The notes: generated by a model from the sequence alone, not told the origin. A stretch of DNA of 64,000 nucleotides from Hydractinia symbiolongicarpus (GCF_029227915.1 NC_079875.1:40569201-40633200), one strand, 5' to 3'. Shown: positions 7,655 through 22,650, counted from the stretch's first letter. Made by a program: numbers and translations.

Positions 7655-10600
7655 AAAATTATTTTTTAACCACTAAAACGTATGAGATTTGTAGTTTTCA
7701 GAAATGTTTTCATTTTTGATGAGACGCTTGAGGAATGTGGTTTAATCGCCGGCAAACGAAAACCCGCGATTTTCCGTAAATCACGGGCTTGGCCCGTATA
7801 GTCGAATGTATAGAAAGAAAGTACCCTGTGAGTAAACTCATTTCCAGAACGATTTTTTAAATTATCTTTTCACCACTAAAACGCATGAGACTTGTAGTTT
7901 TCAAAAATGTTTTCATTTTTGATGAGACGCTGAATAAAAGAAGTTTAATCGACGGCAAACGAAAACCCGCCATTTCCCGTAAACCCCGGACTCGGCCCGT
8001 ATAGTCAAAAGTATACAAAGAAAGTACCCAGGGAGTAAACTCATTTCCCGAACGATTTTTTTAAATTATTATTTCACCACTAAAGCCCATGAGACTTGTA
8101 GTTTTTAAAAATGTTTTCATTTTTGATGAGACGCTGAATAAAGGAAGTTTAATCGCCGGTAAACGAAAACCCGCGATTTCCCGTAAATCCCGGACTCAGC
8201 CCGTATAGTCAAAAGTATACAAAGAAAGTACCCAGGGAGTAAACTCATTTCCCGAACGATTTTTTAAATTATTTTTTCACCACTAAAATGCATTAGACTT
8301 GTAGTTTTCAGAAATGTTTTCATTTTTGATGAGACGCCTAATGAAAGTGGTTTAATCGCCGGCAAACGAAAACCCGCGATTTCCCGTAAAACTCGGGCTT
8401 CGCCCGTACAGTCGAATGTATACAAAGAAAGTACCCAGGGAGTAAACTCATTTCCCGAAAGATTTTTTAAATTATTTTTTCACCACTAAAACGCATGAGA
8501 CTTGTAGTTTACAAAAAAAATTTTCTTTTTTGATGAGACGGTTAATGAAAGGGGTTTAATCGCCGGCAAACGAAAACCCGCGATTTCTCGTAAATCCCGG
8601 GCTTGGCCGGTATAGTCGAATATGTACAAAGAAAGTACCCTGTGAGTAAACTCATTTCCAGAACGATGTTTTAAATTATTTTTTCACCACTAAAACGCAT
8701 AAGACTTGTAGTTTTCAAAAATGATTTCATTTTTGATGAGACGCTAAATAAAAGAAGTTTAATCGCTGGCAAACGAAAACCCGCGATTTCCCCTAAATCC
8801 CTAGCTTGGCACGTATAGTCGAATGTATACAAAGAAAGTACCCAGGGAGTAAACTCATTTCCCGAACGATTTTTTAAATTATTTTTCCACCACTAAAACG
8901 CATAAGACTTGTAGTTTTCAAAAATGTTTTCATTTTTGATGAGACTCCGAATAAAAGAAGTTTAATCGCCGTCAAACGAAAACCCGCGATTTCCCGAAAA
9001 TCCCGGGCTTGGCCCGAAGAATAGTCAAAAGTACACAAAGAAAGTACCCAGGGAGTAAACTCATTTCCCAAATGATTTTTTAAATTATTTTGGCACCACT
9101 AAAACGCATGAGACTTGTAGTTTTCAAAAGTGTTTTCATTTTTAATGGGACGCTGAATAAAAGAAGTTTAATCGCTGGCAAACGAAAACCCGCGATTTCC
9201 CGTAAATCCCGGGCTTGGCCCGTATAGTTGAATGTATCTAAAGAAAGTACCCAGGGAGTAAACTCATTTCCCGAGCGATTTTTTAAATTATTTTTTCTGC
9301 ACTAAAACGCATGAGACTTGTAGTTTTCAGAAATGTTTTCATTTTTGATGAGACGCCTAATGAAAGTGGTTTAATCGCCGGCAAACGAAAACCCGCGATT
9401 TCCCGTAAATCTCGGGCTTGGCCCGTATAGTCGAATGTTTACAAAGAAAGTACCCAGGGAGTAAACTCATTTCCCGAAAATTTTTTAAATTATTTTTTCA
9501 CCACTAAAACGCATGAGACTTGTAGTTTTCAAAAAATTTTTTCATTTTTGATGAGACGGTTAATGAAAGGGGTTTAATCGCCGGCAAACGAAAACCAGCG
9601 ATTTCTCGTAAATCCCGGGCTTGGCCCGTATAGTCGAATATATACAAAGAAAGTACCCTGTGAGTAAACTCATTTCCAGAACGATGTTTTAAATTTTTTT
9701 TTCACCACTAAAACGCATAAGACTTGTAGTTTTCAAAAATGATTTCATTTTTGATGAGACGCTGAATAAAAGAAGTTTAATCGCTGGCAAACGAAAACCC
9801 GCGATTTCCCGTAAATCCCTAGCTTGGCCCGTATAGTCGAATGTATACAAAGAAAGTACCCAGGGAGTAAACTCATTTCCCGAACGATTTTTTAAATTAT
9901 TTTTTCACCACTAAAACGCATAAGACTTGTAGTTTTCAAAAATGTTTTCATTTTTGATGAGACTTCGAATAAAAGAAGTTTAATCGCCGTCAAACGAAAA
10001 CCCGCGATTTCCCGAAAATCCCGGGCTTGGCCCGAAGAATAGTCAAAAGTATACAAAGAAAGTACCCAGGGAGTAAACTCATTTCCCAAATGATTTTTTA
10101 AAATATTTTGTCACCACTAAAACGCATGAGACTTGTAGTTTTCAAAAGTGTTTTCATTTTTGATGGGACGCTGAATAAAAGAAGTTTAATCGCCGGCAAA
10201 CGAAAACCCGCGATTTCCCGTAAATCCCGGGCTTGGCCCGTATAGTTGAATGTATCTAAAGAAAGTACCCAGGGAGTAAACTCATTTCCCGAGCGATTTT
10301 TCAAATTATTTTTTCACCACTAAAACCCATAAGTCTTGTAGTTTTCAAAAATGTTTTCATTTTTGATGAGACGCTGAATAAAAGAAGTTTAATCGCCGGC
10401 AAACGAAAACCCGCGATTTTCCGTAAATCCCGGGCTTGGCCCGTATAGTCGAATGTATAGAAAGAAAGTACCCTGTGAGTAAACTCATTTCCAGAACGAT
10501 TTTTAAATTATCTTTTCACCACTAAAACGCATGAGACTTGTAGTTTTTAAAAATGTTTTTATTTTTGATGAGACGCTGAATAAAAGAAGTTTAATCGACG

Positions 10601-10739
10601 GCAAACGAAAACCCGCCATTTCCCGTAAACCCCGGACTCGGCCCGTATAGTCAAAAGTATACAAAGAAAGTACCCAGGGAGTAAACTCATTTCCCGAACG
10701 ATTTTTTAAATTATTATTTCACCACTAAAGCCCATGAGA
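7655..10739. repeat. Satellite B segment with ~1018-bp (5-monomer) internal duplication
   Basis: About 8.3-9.3 kb recurs at about 9.3-10.3 kb with an offset of 1018-1019 bp. Markers are CGCCTAATGAAAGTGG, GACGGTTAATGAAAGG, a TCCCTAGCTTGG-type monomer and the GAAGAATAG variant. The 7.75-8.1 kb monomers (GTATAGAAAGAAAG) reappear at 10.4 kb, 2647 bp away. There are no genes. Confidence 0.65.
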
Positions 10740-13700
10740 CTTGTAGTTTTTAAAAATGTTTTCATTTTTGATGAGACGCTGAATAAAGGAAGTTTAATCG
10801 CCGGTAAACGAAAACCCGCGATTTCCCGTAAATCCCGGACTCAGCCCGTATAGTCAAAAGTATACAAAGAAAGTACCCAGGGAGTAAACTCATTTCCCGA
10901 ACGATTTTTTAAATTATTTTTTCACCACTAAAACGCATTAGACTTGTAGTTTTCAGAAATGTTTTTATTTTTGATGAGACGCCTAATGAAAGTGGTTTAA
11001 TCGCCGGCAAAGGAAAACCCGCGATTTCCCGTAAATCTCGGGCTTGGCCCGTATAGTCGAATGTATACAAAGAAAGTACCCAGGGAGTAAACTCATTTCC
11101 CGAAAGATTTTTTAAATTATTTTTTCACCACTAAAACGCATGAGACTTGTAGTTTTCAAAAATTTTTTTCATTTTTGATGAGACGGTTAATGAAAGTGGT
11201 TTAATCGCCGGCAAACGAAAACCCGCAATTTCTCGTAAATGCCGGGCTTGGCCCGTATAGTCGAATATATACAAAGAAAGTACCCTGTGAGTAAACTCAT
11301 TTCCAGAACGATGTTTTGAATTATTTTTTCACCACTAAAACGCATAAGACTTGTAGTTTTCAAAAATGATTTCATTTTTGATGAGACGCTGAATAAAAGA
11401 AGTTTAATCGACGGCAAACGAAAACCCGCCATTTCCCGTAAACCCCGGACTCGGCCCGTATAATCAAAAGTATACAAAGAAAGTACCCAGGGAGTAAACT
11501 CATTTCCCGAACGATTTTTTAAATTATTATTTCACCACTAAAGCCCATGAGACTTGTAGTTTTTAAAAATGTTTTCATTTTTGATGAGACGCTGAATAAA
11601 GGAAGTTTAATCACCGGTAAACGAAAACCTGCGATTTCCCGTAAATCCCGGACTCAGCCCGTTTAGTCAAAAGTATACAAAGAAAGTAACCAGGGAGTAA
11701 ACTCATTTCCCGAACGATTTTTTAAATTATTTTTTCACCACTAAAACGCATTAGACTTGTAGTTTTCAGAAATGTTTACATTTTTGATGAGACGCCTAAT
11801 GAAAGTGGTTTAATCGCCGGCAAACGAAAACCCGCGATTTCCCGTAAATCTCGGGCTTGGCCCGTATAGTCGAATGTATACAAAGAAAGTACCCAGGGAG
11901 TAAACTCATTTCCCGAAAGATTTTTTAAATTATTTTTTCACCACTAAAACGCATGAGACTTGTAGTTTTCAAAAAAATTTTTCATTTTTGATGAGACGGT
12001 TAATGAAAGGGGTTTAATCGCCGGCAAACGAAAACCCGCGATTTTTCGTAAATGCCGGGCTTGGCCCGTATAGTCGAATATATACAAAGAAAGTACCCTG
12101 TGAGTAAACTCATTTCCAGAACGATGTTTTAAATTATTTTTTCACCACTAAAACGCATAAGACTTGTAGTTTTTAAAAATGTTTTCATTTGTGATGAGAC
12201 GCTGAATAAAGGAAGTTTAATCGCCGGTAAACGAAAACCCGCGATTTCCCGTAAATCCCGGACTCAGCCCGTTTAGTCAAAAGTATACAAAGAAAGTAAC
12301 CAGGGAGTAAACTCATTTCCCGAACGATTTTTTGAATTATTTTTTCACCAATAAAACGCATTAGACTTGTAGTTTTCAGAAATGTTTACATTTTTGATGA
12401 GACGCCTAATGAAAGTGGTTTAATCGCCGGCAAACGAAAACCCGCGATTTCCCGTAAATCTCGGGCTTGGCCCGTATAGTCGAATGTATACAAAGAAAGT
12501 ACCCAGGGAGTAAACTCATTTCCCGAAAGATTTTTTAAATTATTTTTTCACCACTAAAACACATGAGACTTGTAGTTTTCAAAAATTTTTTTCATTTTTG
12601 ATGAGACGGTTAATGAAAGGGGTTTAATCGCCGGCAAACGAAAACCCGCGATTTTTCGTAAATGCCGGGCTTGGCCCGTATAGTCGAATATATACAAAGA
12701 AAGTACCCTGTGAGTAAACTCATTTCCAGAACGATTTTTTAAATTATCTTTTCACCACTAAAACTCATGAGACTTGTAGTTTTTAAAAATGTTTTCATTT
12801 TTGATGAGACGCTGAATAAAGGAAGTTTAATCGCCGGTAAACGAAAACCCGCGATTTCCCGTAAATCCCGGACTCAGCCCGTATAGTCAAAAGTATAGAA
12901 AGAAAGTACCCAGGGAGTAAACTCATTTCCCGAACGATTTTTTAAATTATTTTTTCACCACTAAAACGCATTAGACTTGTAGTTTTCAGAAATGTTTACA
13001 TTTTTGATGAGACGCCTAATGAAAGTGGTTTAACCGCCGGCAAAGGAAAACCCGCGATTTCCCGTAAATCTCGGGCTTGGCCCGTATAGTCGAATGTATA
13101 CAAAGAAAGTACCCAGGGAGTAAACTCATTTCCCGAAAGATTTTTTAAATTATTTTTTCACCACTAAAACGCATGAGACTTGTAGTTTTCAAAAATCTTT
13201 TTCATTTTTGATGAGACGGTTAATGAAAGTGGTTTAATCGCCGGCAAACGAAAACCCGCGATTTCTCGTAAATGCCGGGCTTGGCCCGTATAGTCGAATA
13301 TATACAAAGAAAGTACCCTGTGAGTAAACTCATTTCCAGAACGATGTTTTGAATTATTTTTTCACCACTAAAACGCATAAGACTTGTAGTTTTCAAAAAT
13401 GATTTCATTTTTGATGAGACGCTGAATAAAAGAAGTTTAATCGACGGCAAACGAAAACCCGCCATTTCCTGTAAACCCCGGACTCGGCCCGTATAATCAA
13501 AAGTATACAAAGAAAGTACCCAGGGAGTAAACTCATTTCCCGAACGATTTTTTAAATTATTATTTCACCACTAAAACCCATGAGACTTGTAGTTTTTAAA
13601 AATGTTTTCATTTTTGATGAGACGCTGAATAAAGGAAGTTTATTCACCGGTAAACGAAAACCCGCGATTTCCCGTAAATCCCGGACTCAGCCCGTTTAGT

Positions 13701-14645
13701 AAAAAGTATACAAAGAAAGTAACCAGGGAGTAAACTCATTTCCCGAACGATTTTTTAAATTATTTTTTCACCACTAAAACGCATTAGACTTGTAGTTTTT
13801 AGAAATGTTTACATTTTTGATGAGACGCCTAATGAAAGTGGTTTAATCGCCGGCAAACGAAAACCCGCGATTTCCCGTAAATCTCGGGCTTGGCCCGTAT
13901 AGTCGAATGTATACAAAGAAAGTACCCAGGGAGTAAACTCATTTCCCGAAAGATTTTTTAAATTATTTTTTCACCACTAAAACGCATGAGACTTGTAGTT
14001 TTCAAAAATTTTTTTCATTTTTGATGAGACGGTTAATGAAAGGGGTTTAATCGCCGGCAAACGAAAACCCGCGATTTTTCGTAAATGCCGGGCTTGGCCC
14101 GTATAGTCGAATATATACAAAGAAAGTACCCTGTGAGTAAACTCATTTCCAGAACGATGTTTTAAATTATTTTTTCACCACTAAAACGCATAAGACTTGT
14201 AGTTTTTAAAAATGTTTTCATTTGTGATGAGACGCTGAATAAAGGAAGTTTAATCGCCGGTAAACGAAAACCCGCGATTTCCCGTAAATCCCGGACTCAG
14301 CCCGTTTAGTCAAAGGTATACAAAGAAAGTAACCAGGGAGTAAACTCATTTCCCGAACGATTTTTTAAATTATTTTTTCACCAATAAAACGCATTAGACT
14401 TGTAGTTTTCAGAAATGTTTACATTTTTGATGAGACGCCTAATGAAAGTGGTTTAATCGCCGGCAAACGAAAACCCGCGATTTCCCGTAAATCTCGGGCT
14501 TGGCCCGTATAGTCGAATGTATACAAAGAAAGTACCCAGGGAGTAAACTCATTTCCCGAAAGATTTTTTAAATTATTTTTTCACCACTAAAACGCATGAG
14601 ACTTGTAGTTTTCAAAAATTTTTTTCATTTTTGATGAGACGGTTA
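10740..14645. repeat. Higher-order duplication, 2033 bp (10 monomers + 3), two copies
   Basis: Rare markers repeat at a 2033-bp offset: GGCAAAGGAAAACCCG at about 11.0 and 13.04 kb, TTTGTGATGAG at 12188 and 14221, and CGCCGGTAAACG with CGGACTCAGCCCG at about 10.8 and 12.8 kb. Copy 1 is about 10.74-12.77 kb; copy 2, slightly incomplete, runs to about 14.65 kb. Poly-T/poly-A length differences after GTTTTCAAAAA are common here. Confidence 0.7.
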
Positions 14646-17600
14646 ATGAAAGGGGTTTAATCGCCGGCAAACGAAAACCCGCGATTTCCCGAAAATCCCG
14701 GGCTTGGCCCGAAGAACAGTCAAAAGTATACAAAGAAAGTACCCAGGGAGTAAACTCATTTCCCAAATGATTTTTTAAATTATTTTGTCACCACTAAAAC
14801 GCATGAGACTTGTAGTTTTCAAAAGTGTTTTCATTTTTGATGGGACGCTGAATAAAAGAAGTTTAATCGCCGGCAAACGAAAACCCGCGATTTCCCGTAA
14901 ATCTCTGGCTTGGCCCGTATAGTTAAATGTATCTAAAGAAAGTACCCAGGGAGTAAACTCATTTCCCGAGCGATTTTTTAAATTACTTTTTCTCCACTAA
15001 AACGCATGAGATTTGTAGTTTTCAAAAATGTTTTCATTTTTGATGAGACGCTTAATGAAAGGGGTTTAATCGCCGGCAAACGAAAACCCTCGATTTCCCG
15101 TAAATCCCGGGCTTGGCCTGTATAGTCGAATGTATACAAAGAAAGTACCCTGTAAGTAAACTCATTTCCAGAACGATTTTTCAAATTATTTTTTCACCAC
15201 TAAAACGCATAAGTCTGGTAGTTTTCAAAAATGTTTTCATTTTTGATGAGACGCTTAATGAAAGAGGTTTAATCGCGGGAAAACGAAAACCCGAGATTTC
15301 CCGTAAATCCCGGGCTTGGCCTGTATAGTCGAAAGTATACAAAGAAAGTACCCAGAAAGTAAACTCATTTCCTAAACGATTTTTTAAATTATTTTGTAAC
15401 CACTAAAACGCATGAGACTTGTAGTTTTCAAAAGTGTTTACATTTTTGATGAGACGCTGAATAAAAGAGGTTTAATCGCCGGCAAACGAAAACCCGCGAT
15501 TTCCCGTAAATCCCGGAATCGGCCCGTATAGTCAAAAGTATACAAAGAAAGTACCCAGGGAGTAAACTCATTTCCCGAACGATTTTTTAAATTATTTTTT
15601 CACCACTAAAACGCATGAGACTTGTAGTTTTCAGAAATGTTTTCATTTTTGATGAGACGCCTAATGAAAGTGGTTTAATCGCCGGCAAACGAAAAACCGC
15701 GATTTCCCGTAAATCTCGGGCTTGGCCCGTATAGTCGAATGTATACAAAGAAAGTACCCAGGGAGTAAACTCATTTCCCGAACGATTTTTTAAATTATTT
15801 TTTCACCACTAAAACGCATGAGACTTGTAGTTTTCAAAAAAATTTTTCATTTTTGATGAGACGGTTAATGATAGGGGTTTAATCGCCGGCAAACGAAAAC
15901 CCGCGATTTCTCGTAAATGCGGGCTTGGCCCGTATAGTCGAATATATACAAAGAAAGTACCCTGTGAGTAAACTCATTTCCAGAACGATGTTTTAGATTA
16001 TTTTTTCACCACTAAAACGCATAAGAGTTGTAGTTTTCGAAAATGATTTCATTTTTGATGAGACGCTGAAGAAAAGAAGTTTAATCGCTGGCAAACGAAA
16101 ACCCGCGATTTCCCGTAAATCCCTAGCTTGGCCCGTATAGTCGAATGTATACAAAGAAAGCATCCAGGGAGTAAACTCATTTCCCGAACGATTTTTTAAA
16201 TTATTTTTTCACGACTAAAACGCATAAGACTTGTAGTTTTCAAAAATGTTTTCATTTTTGATGAGACTCCGAATAAAAGAAGTTTAATCGCCGTCAAACG
16301 AAAACCCGCGATTTCCCGAAAATCCCGGGCTTGGCCCGAAGAATAGTCAAAAGTATACAAAGAAAGTACCCAGGGAGTAAACTCATTTCCCAAATGATTT
16401 TTTAAATTATTTTGTCACCACTAAAACGCATGAGAGTTGTAGTTTTCAAAAGTGTTTTCATTTTTGATGGGACGCTGAATAAAAGAAGTTTAATCGCCGG
16501 CAAACGAAAACCCGCGATTTCCCGTAAATCCCGGGCTTGGCCCGTATAGTTGAATGTATCTAAAGAAAGTACCCAGGGAGTAAACTCATTTCCCGAGCGA
16601 TTTTTTAAATTATTTTTTCTCCACTAAAACGCATGAGATTTGTAGTTTTTAAAAATGTTTTCATTTTTGATGAGACGCTTAATGAAAGGGGTTTAATCGC
16701 CGGCAAACGAAAACCCTCGATTTCCCGTAAATCCCGGGTTACCCTGTATAGTCGAATGTATACAAAGAAAGTACCCTGTAAGTAAACTCATTTCCAGAAC
16801 GATTTTTCAAATTATTTTTTCACCACTAAAACGCATAAGTCTTGTAGTTTTCAAAAATGTTTTCATTTTTGATGAGACGCTTAATGAAAGAGGTTTAATC
16901 GCGGGCAAACGAAAACCCGCGATTTCCCGTAAATCCCGGGCTTGGCCCGTATAGTCGAAAGTATACAAAGAAAGTACCCAGGGAGTAAACTCATTTCCCA
17001 AACGATTTTTTAAATTATTTTGTAACCACTAAAACGCATGAGACTTGTAGTTTTCAAAAGTGTTTACATTTTTGATGAGACGCTGAATAAAAGAGGTTTA
17101 ATCGCAGGCAAACGAAAACCCGCGATTTCCCGTAAATCCCGGACTCGGCCCGTATAGTCAAAAGTATACAAAGAAAGTCCTCAGGGAGTAAACTCATTTC
17201 CCGAACGATTTTTTAAATTATTTTTTCACCACTAAAACGCATTAGACTTATAGTTTTCAGAAATGTTTTCATTTTTGATGAGAGGCCTAATGAAAGTGGT
17301 TTAATCGCCGGCAAACGAAAACCCGCGATTTCCCGTAAATCTCGGGCTTGGCCCGTATAGTCGAATGTATACAAAGAAAGTACCCAGGGAGTAAACTCAT
17401 TTCCCGAGCGATTTTTTAAATTATTTTTTCTCCACTAAAACGCATGAGATTTGTAGTTTTTAAAAATGTTTTCATTTTTGATGAGACGCTTAATGAAAGG
17501 GGTTTAATCGCCGGCAAACGAAAACCCGCGATTTCCCGAAAATCCCGGGCTTGGCCCGAAGAACAGTCAAAAGTATACAAAGAAAGTACCCAGGGAGTAA

Positions 17601-20340
17601 ACTCATTTCCCAAATGATTTTTTAAATTATTTTGTCACCACTAAAACGCATGAGACTTGTAGTTTTCAAAAGTGTTTTCATTTTTGATGGGACGCTGAAT
17701 AAAAGAAGTTTAATCGCCGGCAAACGAAAACCCGCGATTTCCCGTAAATCTCTGGCTTGGCCCGTATAGTTAAATGTATCTAAAGAAAGTACCCAGGGAG
17801 TAAACTCATTTCCCGAGCGATTTTTTAAATTACTTTTTCTCCACTAAAACGCATGAGATTTGTAGTTTTCAAAAATGTTTTCATTTTTGATGAGACGCTT
17901 AATGAAAGGGGTTTAATCGCCGGCAAACGAAAACCCTCGATTTCCCGTAAATCCCGGGCTTGGCCTGTATAGTCGAATGTATACAAAGAAAGTACCCTGT
18001 AAGTAAACTCATTTCCAGAACGATTTTTCAAATTATTTTTTCACCACTAAAACGCATAAGTCTGGTAGTTTTCAAAAATGTTTTCATTTTTGATGAGACG
18101 CTTAATGAAAGAGGTTTAATCGCGGGAAAACGAAAACCCGAGATTTCCCGTAAATCCCGGGCTTGGCCTGTATAGTCGAAAGTATACAAAGAAAGTACCC
18201 AGAAAGTAAACTCATTTCCTAAACGATTTTTTAAATTATTTTGTAACCACTAAAACGCATGAGACTTGTAGTTTTCAAAAGTGTTTACATTTTTGATGAG
18301 ACGCTGAATAAAAGAGGTTTAATCGCCGGCAAACGAAAACCCGCGATTTCCCGTAAATCCCGGAATCGGCCCGTATAGTCAAAAGTATACAAAGAAAGTA
18401 CCCAGGGAGTAAACTCATTTCCCGAACGATTTTTTAAATTATTTTTTCACCACTAAAACGCATGAGACTTGTAGTTTTCAGAAATGTTTTCATTTTTGAT
18501 GAGACGCCTAATGAAAGTGGTTTAATCGCCGGCAAACGAAAAACCGCGATTTCCCGTAAATCTCGGGCTTGGCCCGTATAGTCGAATGTATACAAAGAAA
18601 GTACCCAGGGAGTAAACTCATTTCCCGAACGATTTTTTAAATTATTTTTTCACCACTAAAACGCATGAGACTTGTAGTTTTCAAAAAAATTTTTCATTTT
18701 TGATGAGACGGTTAATGATAGGGGTTTAATCGCCGGCAAACGAAAACCCGCGATTTCTCGTAAATGCGGGCTTGGCCCGTATAGTCGAATATATACAAAG
18801 AAAGTACCCTGTGAGTAAACTCATTTCCAGAACGATGTTTTAGATTATTTTTTCACCACTAAAACGCATAAGAGTTGTAGTTTTCGAAAATGATTTCATT
18901 TTTGATGAGACGCTGAAGAAAAGAAGTTTAATCGCTGGCAAACGAAAACCCGCGATTTCCCGTAAATCCCTAGCTTGGCCCGTATAGTCGAATGTATACA
19001 AAGAAAGCATCCAGGGAGTAAACTCATTTCCCGAACGATTTTTTAAATTATTTTTTCACGACTAAAACGCATAAGACTTGTAGTTTTCAAAAATGTTTTC
19101 ATTTTTGATGAGACTCCGAATAAAAGAAGTTTAATCGCCGTCAAACGAAAACCCGCGATTTCCCGAAAATCCCGGGCTTGGCCCGAAGAATAGTCAAAAG
19201 TATACAAAGAAAGTACCCAGGGAGTAAACTCATTTCCCAAATGATTTTTTAAATTATTTTGTCACCACTAAAACGCATGAGAGTTGTAGTTTTCAAAAGT
19301 GTTTTCATTTTTGATGGGACGCTGAATAAAAGAAGTTTAATCGCCGGCAAACGAAAACCCGCGATTTCCCGTAAATCCCGGGCTTGGCCCGTATAGTTGA
19401 ATGTATCTAAAGAAAGTACCCAGGGAGTAAACTCATTTCCCGAGCGATTTTTTAAATTATTTTTTCTCCACTAAAACGCATGAGATTTGTAGTTTTTAAA
19501 AATGTTTTCATTTTTGATGAGACGCTTAATGAAAGGGGTTTAATCGCCGGCAAACGAAAACCCTCGATTTCCCGTAAATCCCGGGTTACCCTGTATAGTC
19601 GAATGTATACAAAGAAAGTACCCTGTAAGTAAACTCATTTCCAGAACGATTTTTCAAATTATTTTTTCACCACTAAAACGCATAAGTCTTGTAGTTTTCA
19701 AAAATGTTTTCATTTTTGATGAGACGCTTAATGAAAGAGGTTTAATCGCGGGCAAACGAAAACCCGCGATTTCCCGTAAATCCCGGGCTTGGCCCGTATA
19801 GTCGAAAGTATACAAAGAAAGTACCCAGGGAGTAAACTCATTTCCCAAACGATTTTTTAAATTATTTTGTAACCACTAAAACGCATGAGACTTGTAGTTT
19901 TCAAAAGTGTTTACATTTTTGATGAGACGCTGAATAAAAGAGGTTTAATCGCAGGCAAACGAAAACCCGCGATTTCCCGTAAATCCCGGACTCGGCCCGT
20001 ATAGTCAAAAGTATACAAAGAAAGTCCTCAGGGAGTAAACTCATTTCCCGAACGATTTTTTAAATTATTTTTTCACCACTAAAACGCATTAGACTTATAG
20101 TTTTCAGAAATGTTTTCATTTTTGATGAGAGGCCTAATGAAAGTGGTTTAATCGCCGGCAAACGAAAACCCGCGATTTCCCGTAAATCTCGGGCTTGGCC
20201 CGTATAGTCGAATGTATACAAAGAAAGTACCCAGGGAGTAAACTCATTTCCCGAGCGATTTTTTAAATTATTTTTTCTCCACTAAAACGCATGAGATTTG
20301 TAGTTTTTAAAAATGTTTTCATTTTTGATGAGACGCTTAA
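14646..20340. repeat. Higher-order duplication, 2847 bp (about 14 monomers), two adjacent copies
   Basis: Copy 1 spans about 14646-17492 and copy 2 about 17493-20340. Private variants recur at exactly 2847 bp: GAAGAACAGTC (14711 / 17558), CTCTGGCTTGG, AAGTCTGGTAG, CCCAGAAAGTAAACTC, CCGGAATCGGCCCG, GACGCTGAAGAAAAG, AAGCATCCAGGG, CGGGTTACCCTG and GTCCTCAGGGAG. The two copies look almost identical by eye, pointing to a recent event. Confidence 0.85.
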
Positions 20341-22650
20341 TGAAAGGGGTTTAATCGCCGGCAAACGAAAACCCTCGATTTCCCGTAAATCCCGGGTTAC
20401 CCTGTATAGTCGAATGTATACAAAGAAAGTACCCTGTAAGTAAACTCATTTCCAGAACGATTTTTCAAATTATTTTTTCACCACTAAAACGCATAAGTCT
20501 TGTAGTTTTCAAAAATGTTTTCATTTTTGATGAGACGCTTAATGAAAGAGGTTTAATCGCGGGCAAACGAAAACCCGCGATTTCCCGTAAATCCCGGGCT
20601 TGGCCCGTATAGTCGAAAGTATACAAAGAAAGTACCCAGGGAGTAAACTCATTTCCCAAACGATTTTTTAAATTATTTTGTAACCACTAAAACGCATGAG
20701 ACTTGTAGTTTTCAAAAGTGTTTACATTTTTGATGAGACGCTGAATAAAAGAGGTTTAATCGCCGGCAAACGAAAACCCGCGATTTCCCGTAAATCCCGG
20801 ACTCGGCCCGTATAGTCAAAAGTATACAAAGAAAGTACCCAGGGAGTAAACTCATTTCCCGAACGATTTTTTAAATTATTTTTTCACCACTAAAACGCAT
20901 TAGACTTATAGTTTTCAGAAATGTTTTCATTTTTGATGAGAGGCCTAATGAAAGTGGTTTAATCGCCGGCAAACGAAAACCCGCGATTTCCCGTAAATCT
21001 CGGGCTTGGCCCGTATAGTCGAATGTATACAAAGAAAGTACCCAGGGAGTAAACTCATTTCCCGAAAGATTTTTTAAATTATTTTTTCACCACTAAAACG
21101 CATGAGACTTGTAGTTTTCAAAAAAATTTTTCATTTTTGATGAGACGGTTAATGAAAGTGGTTTAATCGCCGGCAAACGAAAACCCGCGATTTCTCGTAA
21201 ATCCCGGGATTGGCCCGTATAGTCGAATATATACAAAGAAAGTACCCTGTGAGTAAACTCATTTCCAGAACGATGTTTTAAATTAATTTTTCACCACTAA
21301 AACGCATAAGACTTGTAGTTTTCAAAAATGATTTCATTTTTGATGAGACGCTTAATGAAAGAGGTTTAATCGCGGGCAAACGAAAACCCGCGATTTCCCG
21401 TAAATCCCGGGCTTGGCCCGTATAGTCGAAAGTATACAAAGAAAGTACCCAGGGAGTAAACTCATTTCCCAAACGATTTTTTAAATTATTTTGTAACCAC
21501 TAAAACGCATGAGACTTGTAGTTTTCAAAAGTGTTTACATTTTTGATGAGACGCTGAATAAAAGAGGTTTAATCGCCGGCAAACGAAAACCCGCGATTTC
21601 CCGTAAATCCCGGACTCGGCCCGTATAGTCAAAAGTATACAAAGAAAGTACCCAGGGAGTAAACTCATTTCATGAACGATTTTTTAAATTATTTTTTCAC
21701 CACTAAAACGCATTAGACTTATAGTTTTCAGAAATGTTTTCATTTTTGATGAGAGGCCTAATGAAAGTGGTTTAATCGCCGGCAAACGAAAACCCGCGAT
21801 TTCCCGTAAATCTCGGGCTTGGCCCGTATAGTCGAATGTATACAAAGAAAGTACCCAGGGAGTAAACTCATTTCCCGAAAGATTTTTTAAATTATTTTTT
21901 CACCACTAAAACGCATGAGACTTGTAGTTTTCAAAAAAATTTTTCATTTTTGATGAGACGGTTAATGAAAGTGGTTTAATCGCCGGCAAACGAAAACCCG
22001 CGATTTCTCGTAAATCCCGGGATTGGCCCGTATAGTCGAATATATACAAAGAAAGTACCCTGTGAGTAAACTCATTTCCAGAACGATGTTTTAAATTAAT
22101 TTTTCACCACTAAAACGCATAAGACTTGTAGTTTTCAAAAATGATTTCATTTTTGATGAGACGCTGAATAAAAGAAGTTTAATCGCTGGCAAACGAAAAC
22201 CCGCGATTTCCCGTAAATCTCGGGCTTGGCCCGTATAGTCGAATGTATACAAAGAAAGTACCCAGGGAGTAAACTCATTTCCCGAAAGATTTTTTAAATT
22301 ATTTTTTCACCACTAAAACACATGAGACTTGTAGTTTTCAAAAAAATTTTTCATTTTTGATGAGACGGTTAATGAAAGTGGTTTAATCGCCGGCAAACGA
22401 AAACCCGCGATTTCTCGTAAATCCCGGGATTGGCCCGTATAGTCGAATATATACAAAGAAAGTACCCTGTGAGTAAACTCATTTCCAGAACGATGTTTTA
22501 AATTAATTTTTCACCACTAAAACGCATAAGACTTGTAGTTTTCAAAAATGATTTCATTTTTGATGAGACGCTGAATAAAAGAAGTTTAATCGCTGGCAAA
22601 CGAAAACCCGCGATTTCCCGTAAATCCCTAGCTTGGCCCGTATAGTCGAA
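19530..22650. repeat. Successive 4-monomer (~811-813 bp) and 2-monomer duplications
   Basis: The CGGGTTACCCTG segment at about 19.53-20.34 kb recurs at 20.34-21.15 kb (offset 811). The GAGAGGCCTAATG / CGGGATTGGCCCG segment at about 20.94 kb recurs 813 bp later at 21.75 kb, and its last two monomers are repeated again about 410 bp on (22.02 / 22.43 kb). The left part overlaps the end of the 2847-bp block, so it formed after or together with it. Confidence 0.65.
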
